Origin: Streptomyces brasiliensis
GTDB taxonomy: Bacteria > Actinomycetota > Actinomycetes > Streptomycetales > Streptomycetaceae
Assembly: GCF_014647875.1 (NCBI RefSeq)
Contig: NZ_BMQA01000011.1
Span: forward strand, 124,001 to 188,000
Direction: 5' to 3'
DNA: 64,000 bases
A program made the translations under genes and the position numbers. Of this stretch, positions 22,073 through 30,507 are shown in pieces. Within the stretch, counting starts at the first letter, position 1. Each line of letters starts with the position of its first letter. The notes under the pieces are model-generated. The model was not told where the DNA came from and did no database searches. It worked only from the letters and a program-made list of their open reading frames with translations.

Positions 22073-22090
22073 TCGTGAAGTTCTTCACAA
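22073..22090. promoter_or_regulatory. Rex-type operator
   Basis: TCGTGAAGTTCTTCACAA differs at one base from the redox-sensor Rex consensus TTGTGAA-N4-TTCACAA. It is a near-perfect palindrome. It lies 318 bp upstream of the type II NADH dehydrogenase gene, whose product sets the NADH/NAD ratio that Rex senses. Binding is inference. Confidence 0.55.
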
Positions 22091-22408
22091 GGAATTCCGC
22101 CCCGGGAAGGGGCCGAACGGCCTTCGTTACCCCGTTCGGGGGCTCAACGGCTCGTGGAACACGCTCAGGGGAGCATTGCGGGGGTGTTTCGGGAGGGTGT
22201 CGCGCGGGCGACGATCGGCTCTCACGGAGGGTCCGCCCGGCCGGAGAGAGCAGCTCACGCGGCATTGACAACGGTGGTAACCGGACGCCGGTTCCCGTGC
22301 CCCGTCATGATCTGAGTTATACGGGTCGCGCAGTTTAACACAGGGCCTGTCGGACCTTGTGAAGGGGCGCACGAGCGACCCCCTGGGGGCAGGTGGATAC
22401 TCGATGGC
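22091..22408. other. Long upstream region of ndh
   Basis: No gene is visible. TTGACA occurs at 22264, the inverted repeat AACCGG-ACG-CCGGTT near 22278-22292, and TTATAC at 22316. GATACT (22396-22401) lies 7 bases before ATG 22409 and could give a leaderless transcript. Confidence 0.35.
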
Positions 22409-23800
22409 ATGAGCACCACGGAGCGTCCCAGGATCCTCGTAGTAGGCGGTGGGTACGTAGGCCTGTACGCGGCTCGGCGCATCCTCAAGAAGATGCGCTA
22501 CGGCGAGGCGACCGTCACGGTCGTCGACCCCCGCTCGTACATGACCTACCAGCCCTTCCTCCCCGAAGCCGCCGCCGGCAGCATCTCCCCTCGCCACGTC
22601 GTCGTCCCGCTGCGACGCGTGCTGCCGAAGGCGGAGGTCCTCACCGGCCGGGTCACGACCATCGACCAGGACCGCAAGGTCGCCACGATCGCCCCGCTGG
22701 TCGGCGAGGCGTACGAGCTGCCTTTCGACTACCTGGTGATCGCGCTCGGCGCGGTCTCCCGCACCTTCCCGATCCCCGGCCTCGCCGAGCAGGGCATCGG
22801 CATGAAGGGCATCGAGGAGTCCATCGGCCTGCGCAACCACGTCCTCGAGCAGCTGGACAAGGCCGACTCCACGACCGACCCGGAGATCCGCCGCAAGGCG
22901 CTCACGTTCGTCTTCATCGGCGGTGGCTTCGCGGGTGCGGAGACCATCGGTGAGGTCGAGGACATGGCCCGGGACGCGGCGAAGTACTACAACAACGTGT
23001 CCCGCGAGGACATGCGCTTCATCCTCGTCGACGCCGCCGACAAGATCCTCCCCGAGGTCGGCCCCAAGCTCGGCCAGTACGGCAAGGAGCACCTCGAGAG
23101 CCGCGGCGTCGAGATCTACCTGTCCACCTCCATGGACTCCTGCGTCGACGGCCACGTGGTGCTCAAGAACGGCCTCGAGGTCGACTCCAACACGATCGTG
23201 TGGACGGCCGGCGTCAAGCCGAACCCGGCCCTCGCCCGCTTCGGTCTCCCGCTCGGCCCGCGCGGCCACGTGGACACCGCCGCCACGCTCCAGGTGCAGG
23301 GCACGGACTACATCTGGGCCGCCGGCGACAACGCGCAGGTGCCGGACCTCGTCGGCCGCAAGGCGGGCAACGAGAACGCCTGGTGCCCGCCGAACGCCCA
23401 GCACGCGCTGCGCCAGGCCAAGGTGCTCGGCGACAACGTGATCTCCGGTATGCGGGGCTTCCCGCAGAAGGAGTACGAGCACGCCAACAAGGGTGCGGTG
23501 GCCGGTCTCGGCCTGCACAAGGGCGTCGCGATGATCGTCATGGGCAAGATGAAGATCAAGGTCAAGGGGCGCCTGGCCTGGTACATGCACCGTGGCTACC
23601 ACGGTATGGCCATGCCGACCTGGAACCGCAAGATCCGCATCTTCGCCGACTGGACGCTTGCCATGTTCCTCAAGCGCGAGGTCGTGTCGCTGGGCGCCAT
23701 GGAGAACCCCCGCGAGGAGTTCTACGAGGCGGCCAAGCCGGCGCCGGTCGCCGCCGCGAGCTCGGCCGACAAGGCCGGTGCGAAGGCCAAGGCCTCCTGA
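22409..23800 (+). CDS. ndh: Type II NADH dehydrogenase
   Basis: A 463-residue single-subunit NADH:quinone oxidoreductase. The FAD-binding Rossmann motif is GGGYVGLYAARRI at the N-terminus. TYQPFLPEAAAGSI follows, with the NADH-binding motif FIGGGFAGAETIGE in the middle and WAAGDNAQVPD for the second FAD contact. The C-terminal region (GLGLHKGVAMIVMG ... ADWTLAMFLKREVV) is the membrane-associating part. It feeds electrons to menaquinone without proton pumping. A Rex-like box lies upstream. A perfect 16-bp terminator follows. Confidence 0.93.
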   Translation: MSTTERPRILVVGGGYVGLYAARRILKKMRYGEATVTVVDPRSYMTYQPFLPEAAAGSISPRHVVVPLRRVLPKAEVLTGRVTTIDQDRKVATIAPLVGEAYELPFDYLVIALGAVSRTFPIPGLAEQGIGMKGIEESIGLRNHVLEQLDKADSTTDPEIRRKALTFVFIGGGFAGAETIGEVEDMARDAAKYYNNVSREDMRFILVDAADKILPEVGPKLGQYGKEHLESRGVEIYLSTSMDSCVDGHVVLKNGLEVDSNTIVWTAGVKPNPALARFGLPLGPRGHVDTAATLQVQGTDYIWAAGDNAQVPDLVGRKAGNENAWCPPNAQHALRQAKVLGDNVISGMRGFPQKEYEHANKGAVAGLGLHKGVAMIVMGKMKIKVKGRLAWYMHRGYHGMAMPTWNRKIRIFADWTLAMFLKREVVSLGAMENPREEFYEAAKPAPVAAASSADKAGAKAKAS

Positions 23801-23822
23801 CCCTCTCGGGTCGCTGAACGAA

Positions 23823-23864
23823 CCGAAGGACCTCCCGCCATCCGTGGTGCGGGAGGTCCTTCGG
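23823..23864 (+). terminator. Terminator after ndh
   Basis: A perfect 16-bp stem with arms 23823-23838 and 23849-23864 and a 10-base loop. There is no long T tract. Confidence 0.8.
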
Positions 23865-24002
23865 CATTCCCGCCACGGTCTTATCAGTGGCTTGTACATC
23901 TATTTTGCCCAGTCGTAACTCCTTTGCGGGACTGTGTTGAAGCCGTCCAAGTGTTTACGTAAGCACCTGAGATCCGGATTCCTCGTCACGGAGGTGTGCG
24001 CC

Positions 24003-25289
24003 ATGGCCGACGCCGCGCTGCGGCTGAAGAACCTCTTCGAACAGTTGCTGGGATCGCCGCTCCCGGTGCGCATCCGCGCCTGGGACGGCTCGCAGGCGGG
24101 GCCGCCGGGCGGTCCCGTCCTGATCGTGCGCCACCGGCGCGCCCTGCGCCGTCTGCTGTGGAAGCCGGGCGAGTTGGGCCTGGCCCGGGCCTGGGTCGCC
24201 GGGGACCTGGACGTCGACGGCGACCTCTACACCGCACTCGAGCAGCTCGCCGGGCTCATCTGGGAGCGCGGCGAGGATGCCCGTACCCTCGCCCAGGCAC
24301 TGCGCGATCCCGACGTCCGCGCGGCCGTCCGCGGACTGCTGAAGCTCGCCGGTCCCCCGATCCCGCCGGCCCCGCCGCGCGAAGAGGTCCGCAGGCACCG
24401 CCATCTGCACACCCGCCGCAGCGACAAGCAGGCCATCAGCCACCACTACGACGTGGGCAACGACTTCTACGAGATCGTCCTCGGCCCGTCCATGGTGTAC
24501 TCCTGCGCCTACTGGGAGGACGGCGGCACCCTGGAGTCCGCCCAGCGCGACAAGCTCGAACTCGTCTGCCGCAAGCTCGCCCTGACCCCCGGCCAACGGC
24601 TCCTGGACGTCGGCTGCGGCTGGGGCTCGATGGCGATCCACGCGGCCCGCGAGCACGGCGTGAACGTCGTCGGCGTCACCCTCTCCCAGGAGCAGGCAGC
24701 GTACGCCCGCAAGCGCGTCGCGGAGGAGGGTCTGACGGACAAGGTGGAGATCCGCGTCCAGGACTACCGGGACGTGACCGACGGGCCGTACGACGCCATC
24801 TCCTCCATCGGCATGGCCGAACATGTCGGCGCGGAACGGTATCTGGAGTACGCCACCGATCTGTACGGCCTGCTGAAGCCCGGCGGACGGCTGCTCAACC
24901 ACCAGATCGCCCGCCGCCCGCAGCAGGACGAGTCGGCGTACAGCGTGGACGAGTTCATCGACGCCTACGTCTTCCCGGACGGCGAACTCGCCCCGATCGG
25001 CACCACCGTCACCCAGCTCGAACGCGCCGGTTTCGAGGTGCGGGACGTGGAGGCGCTGCGCGAGCACTACGCCCTCACCCTGCGCCGCTGGGTCGCCCGT
25101 CTGGAGGCCGACTGGGACCGGGCGGTACGGCTCACCAGCCCCGGCCGGGCCCGCGTCTGGCGCCTGTACATGGCGGCCTCGGCGCTGGCCTTCGAGCGCA
25201 ACCGGATCGGCGTCAACCAGGTGGTCGCGGTACGGACGCCGGTCTCCGGCGCCTCCGGGATGCCGCTGCGCGCCCGCACCTGGACCTGA
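24003..25289 (+). CDS. Cyclopropane-fatty-acyl-phospholipid synthase family methyltransferase
   Basis: A 428-residue SAM-dependent enzyme of the Cfa/CmaA family. The N-terminal 100 residues are a lipid-binding SCP2-like part. KQAISHHYDVGNDFYEIVLG and MVYSCAYW are family signatures. The SAM motif is LLDVGCGWGSMAIHAA, followed by GVTLSQEQAAYARKR, SSIGMAEHVG and the active-site region ELAPIGTTVTQLERAGF. It transfers a methylene or methyl group to unsaturated fatty acids in membrane lipids. ATG 24003 has GGAGGT seven bases upstream. A symmetric terminator separates it from the convergent ABC genes. Confidence 0.92.
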   Translation: MADAALRLKNLFEQLLGSPLPVRIRAWDGSQAGPPGGPVLIVRHRRALRRLLWKPGELGLARAWVAGDLDVDGDLYTALEQLAGLIWERGEDARTLAQALRDPDVRAAVRGLLKLAGPPIPPAPPREEVRRHRHLHTRRSDKQAISHHYDVGNDFYEIVLGPSMVYSCAYWEDGGTLESAQRDKLELVCRKLALTPGQRLLDVGCGWGSMAIHAAREHGVNVVGVTLSQEQAAYARKRVAEEGLTDKVEIRVQDYRDVTDGPYDAISSIGMAEHVGAERYLEYATDLYGLLKPGGRLLNHQIARRPQQDESAYSVDEFIDAYVFPDGELAPIGTTVTQLERAGFEVRDVEALREHYALTLRRWVARLEADWDRAVRLTSPGRARVWRLYMAASALAFERNRIGVNQVVAVRTPVSGASGMPLRARTWT

Positions 25290-25305
25290 CCCGCGGGACG
25301 CGGAA

Positions 25306-25335
25306 GGGCCCCGCTCCGGTGCCGGAGCGGGGCCC
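25306..25335. terminator. Bidirectional terminator
   Basis: Arms 25306-25319 and 25322-25335 are perfectly complementary over 14 bp. It lies between the convergent cfa and ABC permease genes and can serve both. Confidence 0.8.
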
Positions 25336-25348
25336 TCGTGCCGTACGG

Positions 25349-27877
25349 CTACTCGGACTTGATCGCCGCGAGCATGTTCAGCCGGGCCGCGCGGCGGGCC
25401 GGCCACAGCGCCGCGAGGACACCGACCGCGGCGGCCAGCAGGAGGAAGATCCCCATCCGGGTCCAGGGCAGGACCAGTTCGTACGTCGGCATCTTCGTGC
25501 CGAGCAGCTGACCGGCCGCCCAGCCGAAGAACACGCCCAGGCCGACGCCGAGCACGCCGCCGAACAGGGAGATCACCAGGGACTCCAGGCGGACCATCCG
25601 CTTGACGCTCTTGCGGTCCAGGCCGATCGCGCGGAGCATGCCGATCTCCTGGGAACGCTCGAAGACCGACATGGCCAGGGTGTTGATGACTCCGAGGACC
25701 GCGACGATCACGGCCATGGCGAGCAGGCCGTAGAGCATGTTCAGCACCAGCGTGAAGCTGCGCGCGATCTCGTTGGAGATGTCCTTCTTGCTCTGGACCC
25801 TGACGGCCGGGTTGGAGCCGAGGGCCTTCTCCAGCTTGTCCTTGGTGGCGGCGGAGGCGCCGTCGGCCGTCTTCACCATGATCTGCATGTCGGCCGGGTC
25901 GGTCTGGTGCGGGGACAGGGTGGCGTTGTCGAGCATGATCCCGCGGATCATCTCGTTGCCCTCGTAGACCCCGGCGACCGTCAGCCGCTCCTTCCTGCCG
26001 TCCTCGTAGCCGGCGGTGAAGTCCGAACCGACCCGCCAGCCATGGGACGTGGCGGTGTCCTCGTCCACGACCACCTGGGTGCCGCCGACCTTGAAGGAGC
26101 CGTCGTCAACCGTGAGGTCGGTCAGCTTCCCGATGGTGCCGCCGTCGACGCCGGTCAGGTACTCCGTCTCGCGGTCGATGCGCGCGGGCGCGTTGCGCAG
26201 CGGGCTGCTCGCGGTGACCCCGGCGGTCTCCTCGAGCGTCCTGCCGACGTCCGGGGAGAGCTCGTTGCCGTTCGCCATCGAGACCACGTAGTCGGCCTTG
26301 ATCGCGGCCGACGCCATCCGGTCGATCGAGTGCTGGAGGCTGCCCGCCAGCACCGTCATGCCGGTGATCAGCGTCAGGCCGATCATCAGCGCGGAGGCCG
26401 TGGCGGCCGTGCGGCGCGGGTTGCGGACCGAGTTCTGCCGGGCCAGCTTGCCCGAGACGCCGAAGGCGCGCAGGACCGGGGCCGCCGCGGCGATCAGCGG
26501 ACGGGACAGCAGCGGGGTCAGGATGAAGACGCCGATGATCAGCAGGACCGCGCCAAGACCCATGGGGCCCTGGCCGTCGGAGCTGTTCATCGTCGTGGCA
26601 GCCAGGACGACCGCGATGCCGGCCGCCGAGAAGAGGGCGCCGAGCGTGTTGCGCAGCACCAGGGACTTCGTGGTCGCCTTGGCGTGCAGGCTGCTCATCG
26701 CGGCGACCGGCGGGATCTTCGCGGCGCGGCGGCCCGGCAGCCAGGCGGCGAGCATCGTGACGAGGATGCCGACGGCGAGGGCCGCGAGCACCGTGCCGGG
26801 CGTGATGACCAGCGGCCCGTCGGGGACGGTCGCGCCGAACGAGCCGATCAGGGAACGCAGCCCGGCGCCGATGCCGGCACCGGCGACCAGACCGGTCACG
26901 GCGGCGATCAGACCCACCACGAACGCCTCGATCAGCACGGACCGGGTGACCTGCCGGCGGGAGGCGCCCACCGCGCGCAGCAGCGCCAGCTCCTTGGTGC
27001 GCTGGGCGACCAGCATGGTGAATGTGTTGGCGATGATGAACGTGCCGACGAAGAGCGCGATGCCGGCGAAGACCAGCAGGCCCTGCTTCATGGAGCTCAT
27101 CGACGAGGCGATCATCTCGGCCTGGTCGTCGGCGAGTTTCTTACCGGTGGTGGTCTCCGTGAGGCCCTCGGGCAGCGCCCGGTCCAGCTGCGCGCGCAGC
27201 GCGGACTGGCTGGTGCCGGGCCTCGCCGCCACGTCGATCTCGTCGTACGTGCCCGGCTTGCCGAACAGCTGCTGCGCGGTCGCCGTGTCGAAGAGGGCGA
27301 GGCTGCCGCCGGCCGCGACATTGCCGTCGTCGGTGGTGAAGACGCCGCTGACGGTCGGGGTCAGCACCGGGCCGTCGACCGAGATGCGCACGGTGTCGCC
27401 GACCTTGTAGCCGGCCCGCTTCGCGGTCTCGGCGTCGATCGCGACCTGGTCCCTGCCGTGCGGCGCGGTGCCGTCCGTGAGCGGGTAGCGGGGGTCTTTG
27501 GCGTCCCAGTAGTTGGCGGCCTCGGAACGGAAGCCGCCGCCGATCAGCTTGCCGTCCTTGTCGGCGATCGCGGTGAAGCCCTGGACGACGCCGATGGCGG
27601 AGGCGGCACCCGGCACATCGGCGCTCTTGTCGAGCATCGCCCGGGTGAGCTCGGGAGTCCTGCCGAGCTTGTCGCCCTCGGAGTCCTGGTACTTGGGCTG
27701 CACGGCGACGTCGACGTGGTCGAAGCCCTTGGCCGAGCTCTTCTGGAAGGCGTCCGAGATGGTGTTGGTGAAGACCAGGGTCCCCGACACGAACGCGACG
27801 CCGAGCATCACGGCGAGCACGGTCATGAGGAGCCGGGCCTTGTGCGCGAGTACGTTGCGCAAGGCGGTGCGGAACAT
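25349..27877 (-). CDS. MacB/FtsX-family ABC transporter permease
   Basis: An 842-residue permease with two FtsX domains. The first membrane helix is at residues 16-37 (LMTVLAVMLGVAFVSGTLVF), then a large extracytoplasmic MacB-PCD domain to about residue 255. Three helices follow (GLLVFAGIALFVGTFIIANT and others), and a second similar half ends with AVGVLAALWPARRAARLNMLAAI. This matches the SalY/LolC type that exports lipids, peptides or antibiotics or signals to the wall. ATG 27877 overlaps the stop of the ATPase gene (TGATG), so the two form one complex. The substrate is unknown. Confidence 0.92.
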   Translation of the reverse strand: MFRTALRNVLAHKARLLMTVLAVMLGVAFVSGTLVFTNTISDAFQKSSAKGFDHVDVAVQPKYQDSEGDKLGRTPELTRAMLDKSADVPGAASAIGVVQGFTAIADKDGKLIGGGFRSEAANYWDAKDPRYPLTDGTAPHGRDQVAIDAETAKRAGYKVGDTVRISVDGPVLTPTVSGVFTTDDGNVAAGGSLALFDTATAQQLFGKPGTYDEIDVAARPGTSQSALRAQLDRALPEGLTETTTGKKLADDQAEMIASSMSSMKQGLLVFAGIALFVGTFIIANTFTMLVAQRTKELALLRAVGASRRQVTRSVLIEAFVVGLIAAVTGLVAGAGIGAGLRSLIGSFGATVPDGPLVITPGTVLAALAVGILVTMLAAWLPGRRAAKIPPVAAMSSLHAKATTKSLVLRNTLGALFSAAGIAVVLAATTMNSSDGQGPMGLGAVLLIIGVFILTPLLSRPLIAAAAPVLRAFGVSGKLARQNSVRNPRRTAATASALMIGLTLITGMTVLAGSLQHSIDRMASAAIKADYVVSMANGNELSPDVGRTLEETAGVTASSPLRNAPARIDRETEYLTGVDGGTIGKLTDLTVDDGSFKVGGTQVVVDEDTATSHGWRVGSDFTAGYEDGRKERLTVAGVYEGNEMIRGIMLDNATLSPHQTDPADMQIMVKTADGASAATKDKLEKALGSNPAVRVQSKKDISNEIARSFTLVLNMLYGLLAMAVIVAVLGVINTLAMSVFERSQEIGMLRAIGLDRKSVKRMVRLESLVISLFGGVLGVGLGVFFGWAAGQLLGTKMPTYELVLPWTRMGIFLLLAAAVGVLAALWPARRAARLNMLAAIKSE

Positions 27878-28701
27878 CAGCTGGTGCGGCCCTTCGCGTC
27901 GAACTCGGGGGTCTGGGGTCGCGCGCCGGAGCCGCTGGTGTTGCCGCCCCCAGGAAATTGCCGCATGAAGTCGAGCACCGTCTCCGCCGTCGGACGGTAC
28001 ATCTCGTCCACGATCCGGCCGTCCGCGAGGAACACCACCCGGTCCGCGTACGCCGCGGCGACCGGGTCGTGGGTCACCATCACCACCGTCTGGCCCAGCT
28101 CCCGTACGGAGTTGCGCAGGAAGCCCAGCACCTCGGCGCCGGAGCGCGAGTCGAGGTTTCCGGTCGGCTCGTCGCCGAAGATGATGTCGGGCCGGGAAGC
28201 GAGCGCACGGGCGACGGCGACGCGCTGCTGCTGACCGCCGGAAAGCTGCGAGGGCCGGTGGCTGAGCCGGTCGGAGAGCCCCACCATCCTGATGACGTCG
28301 TCCAGCCACTGCTTGTCCGGCTTCCGCCCGGCGATGTCCATCGGGAGGGTGATGTTCTCCAGGGCGGTCAGGGTCGGCAGCAGGTTGAACGCCTGGAAGA
28401 TGAACCCGATCTTGTCCCGGCGCAACTTGGTGAGCTGCTTGTCCTTCAGGGAGCCCAGCTCGGTCTCGCCGATCCGCACGGAACCGGAGGAGAAGGTGTC
28501 GAGGCCGGCCACGCAGTGCATCAGCGTGGACTTGCCGGACCCGGACGGGCCCATGATCGCGGTGAACTCGGCCTGCCGGAAGTCGACGGAGACCCGGTCG
28601 AGGGCGACCACCTGGGTCTCGCCCTGCCCGTAGATCTTCGACAGCTCCGTGGCGCGCGCGGCCACGGCGGTGGCTCGGTCGACGGTGGGTGTGGTGGTCA
28701 C
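27877..28701 (-). CDS. ABC transporter ATP-binding protein (LolD/MacB type)
   Basis: A 274-residue ATPase. Walker A GPSGSGKST, Q-loop FIFQAFNLLPTLTALEN, signature LSGGQQQRVAVARAL, Walker B IIFGDEPTGNLD and H-loop VMVTHDP are all present. It powers the FtsX-type permease encoded directly after it. GTG 28701 was chosen because AGGAG lies nine bases upstream; the frame is open to 28782 but that extension is not family-like. The C-terminal tail after residue 235 is Pro/Gly-rich and probably disordered. Confidence 0.95.
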   Translation of the reverse strand: MTTTPTVDRATAVAARATELSKIYGQGETQVVALDRVSVDFRQAEFTAIMGPSGSGKSTLMHCVAGLDTFSSGSVRIGETELGSLKDKQLTKLRRDKIGFIFQAFNLLPTLTALENITLPMDIAGRKPDKQWLDDVIRMVGLSDRLSHRPSQLSGGQQQRVAVARALASRPDIIFGDEPTGNLDSRSGAEVLGFLRNSVRELGQTVVMVTHDPVAAAYADRVVFLADGRIVDEMYRPTAETVLDFMRQFPGGGNTSGSGARPQTPEFDAKGRTS

Positions 28702-29171
28702 GGAAGGGCGCTCCTGTAGGACGACGGCGTGCGTGGGGACGGGACGACCGGGGATCCCGGAGGTTTCTTGGTCGGTTTCCATCGTCCCGGCCGCACCGGG
28801 CCGTGTAGTCAGCCGCTGTTCCGGTTCCTGGGGGCGACTGCGGTCGGACCGGACGGCGCCGTGTCATACCTGGGGATGACGGCCGGGGGTGGACCGGAGG
28901 GCGAGACGCGCACTACGCGGCAACCGCTCGAGCCGCCTGGAGAGGGCGGTCGAGAACAGGTGGAGCCCCCTCGTTCTTACGGTGAAATTCCGTCATTCCG
29001 TGTACGCGCGAGCCCAGCGCACGTAACGCTACTGGCAAGTGCGGATGGCCTGTTCCATGGTCTGATGCTCCCTCAGACGTCAATAAAATAAGACAACATC
29101 GGTCCGCCCGCCCGCTGTTAGGTGGAGGGGTCCCGATAGGGTCGGAGCCTCGAAAGCGGAGCCCATGGCCT
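28702..29171. other. Region between the ABC operon and bldA
   Basis: No gene is visible in 470 bp. A small hairpin GTCTGA/TCAGAC spans about 29070-29088 next to an AT-rich stretch. TAGGGT at 29137-29142 with TGTTAG at 29116 could be the bldA promoter, placing the start near 29150. Confidence 0.35.
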
Positions 29172-29257
29172 GCCCGGATGGTGGAATGCAGACACGGCGA
29201 GCTTAAACCTCGCTGCCCCTCGCGGGCGTACCGGTTCAAGTCCGGTTCCGGGCACCA
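29172..29257 (+). tRNA. bldA: tRNA-Leu(UAA), bldA
   Basis: A class II tRNA. The acceptor arms GCCCGGA (29172-29178) and TCCGGGC (29247-29253) pair, with discriminator A and encoded CCA. The anticodon stem-loop GCGAG-CTTAAAC-CTCGC gives anticodon UAA, followed by a long variable arm and T-arm ACCGG-TTCAAGT-CCGGT. It is the only tRNA that reads the rare UUA codon in Streptomyces and so gates development and secondary metabolism. I found no in-frame TTA codon in the intact genes of this window. A strong terminator follows. The last 25 bp recur at 33988. Confidence 0.97.
29231..29255 (+). repeat. att repeat, bldA copy
   Basis: The 3' 25 bp of bldA up to the second base of CCA. It is identical to 33988-34012. 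Confidence 0.85.
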
Positions 29258-29283
29258 CCTCGCACACCGTGTCTGACCTGGTA

Positions 29284-29312
29284 AAACGGCCTTGAGGGGC
29301 CGTTTCTTTTTT
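29284..29312 (+). terminator. bldA terminator
   Basis: Stem AAACGGCC/GGCCGTTT (29284-29291, 29298-29305) with a 6-base loop is followed by CTTTTTT. Confidence 0.92.
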
Positions 29313-29502
29313 CCCGACCTGGCGCAGGCCTGGCCCGCGGTGCCCTAATCTGCCCGGTATGATATACGTGAAGCCCATGTCGTATACGGACGGGGTGGTC
29401 GCCAGCCACCGCGTCCGCTGACGTCTGGGGGGCGGTAACGGGAAGTGGCAGACCGAGCGGTTCGACGGCGACGAGGCCCGGCGACGAGCAGCGAGTTGTC
29501 AG

Positions 29503-29727
29503 TCACGCCGAGGACTCTCTCCAAGAAGGCACAGCGATGACTACCGCTTCCCGGCCTCGAATGGGGTTACGCGGGGCCGCCCACGCCCTCCTGCCGCCTG
29601 CTCCGGGGGTCATGTCATAGCCCGCCTCGGCGGCCAGGCGCGAGATCAGGTTGCCGAACTCCTGGGTCGTGCCGCCCTTGCCGGCGGCGAGCCGGTAGGT
29701 GGCGCGGGCTGTGTGTCCACACTCCAC
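29503..29727 (-). pseudogene. XRE-like regulator fragment
   Basis: The frame encodes YRLAAGKGGTTQEFGNLISR and LAAEAGYDMTPGAGGR, which resembles the start of a Streptomyces XRE/Cro-type DNA-binding protein (EFGxLIxxLAxxAGYD). The reading then leaves the family pattern and no full helix-turn-helix follows. A frameshift or deletion near 29575 is likely. The start is uncertain; GTG 29727 is possible. Recognition is weak and rests on pattern memory. Confidence 0.35.
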
Positions 29728-29746
29728 ATGATGGCGAGACCAGCGC

Positions 29747-29784
29747 GCATGCATGCACCCCGGAAGAGCTTGCATGCATGCATG
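29747..29784. promoter_or_regulatory. TGCATGCA repeat between divergent fragments
   Basis: GCATGCATGCA (29747-29757) and GCATGCATGCATG (29772-29784) face each other across 14 bp. Each is self-complementary. They lie between the minus-strand regulator fragment and the plus-strand gene at 29807, the place where an operator for the regulator would be expected (inference). Confidence 0.4.
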
Positions 29785-29806
29785 ATCCCAGGTGAGGGCA
29801 CCGGAC

Positions 29807-30158
29807 ATGGACCAGCAGTGCGCCTCGCGAGCAGGACCCGCCCCCCTACGGTCCGGGTCCCGCGGCGGCGTCCAACGGACCCGTGGGCTCCGTCCTGACG
29901 ACCGGCGGGGATGGGCGAGTTCACTGGTCGTTCCCGGCCCCGTACGGCACTTGTCCGGCCGTGACGGCGGTCGCTGTGGATCCCGAGCCCGGTGACGAAG
30001 AGCGGACGGTGTGGGCGACGCTGGAGGAGGTCACCTCCTGGTGCGTGGTGGTGCGGGTGTGGCGCAACCGCCCCCGACGCGGTCAGGGTGTCGCCGAGCC
30101 GGCCGGGCCTGGGGTGGTGGTTCATGTCATTGCGCTGGGCGTCACTCAAGTCCCTTGA
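29807..30158 (+). pseudogene. Frameshifted hypothetical gene
   Basis: ATG 29807 has a good ribosome site (GGTGAGGG) and begins MDQQCAS. Near 29829 the sensible reading moves to another frame, giving REQDPPPYGPGPAAASNG and then a strand-rich domain (TAVAVDPEPGDEERTVWATL, EVTSWCVVVRVWR, VVVHVIALGVTQVP) to the stop at 30158. Adding one base near 29829 would join the two parts into one protein of about 117 residues. The second part alone could start at GTG 29883. I do not recognise the family. Confidence 0.45.
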
Positions 30159-30206
30159 GCAGTACGGTGGTTGCGTCATGTCGTTCCGCGATCCCGGAGG
30201 TTTTCA

Positions 30207-30467
30207 GTGCCCAATATGCTGCAAGGGCCAAAACGTTCCGCACGGCATGCCGGCGAGCGTGCGTCGACAGGCAACCGGCGCAAGGGCTTGGTGTGGATGG
30301 CGGTCGGGCTCACGGCGGGAGCGGTGGCGGTCACCACAGGTTTCCAGCTGGGCGGCAGCGAGGGCTCTTCCGGTGATGGGGTGACTGTCCACAAGGCGAG
30401 GAAGACGGTGCCGGATTTGAGTAAGTACTGGACCCCGGAACGGATGCGTAACGCCATCCCGGAGTGA
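30207..30467 (+). pseudogene. N-terminal part of an exported trypsin-like protease, cut by inversion
   Basis: An 86-residue frame with ribosome site GGAGG and GTG start. It has a basic N-terminus, one hydrophobic segment (GLVWMAVGLTAGAVAVTTGF) and ends DLSKYWTPERMRNAIPE. The WTPERM motif is typical of the pro-region just before the catalytic domain of Streptomyces trypsin-like peptidases, as I recall. The matching catalytic part lies immediately downstream but on the opposite strand (30508-31182). Together they look like one gene broken by an inversion. Confidence 0.5.
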
Positions 30468-30470
30468 ATA

Positions 30471-30502
30471 CGCCTGGGAGCGCCCTGCGGCGCTCCCAGG
30501 CG
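30471..30502 (-). terminator. Terminator of the protease catalytic part
   Basis: A perfect 14-bp stem (30471-30484 and 30489-30502) with loop CTGC lies 6 bp beyond the minus-strand stop at 30508. Confidence 0.8.
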
Positions 30503-30507
30503 TTGGG

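Noticed and set aside
23996..28234. A 1412-residue plus-strand frame over cfa and the ABC genes
   Set aside because: It is antisense or out of frame to three clearly recognisable genes and is typical of high-GC shadow frames.
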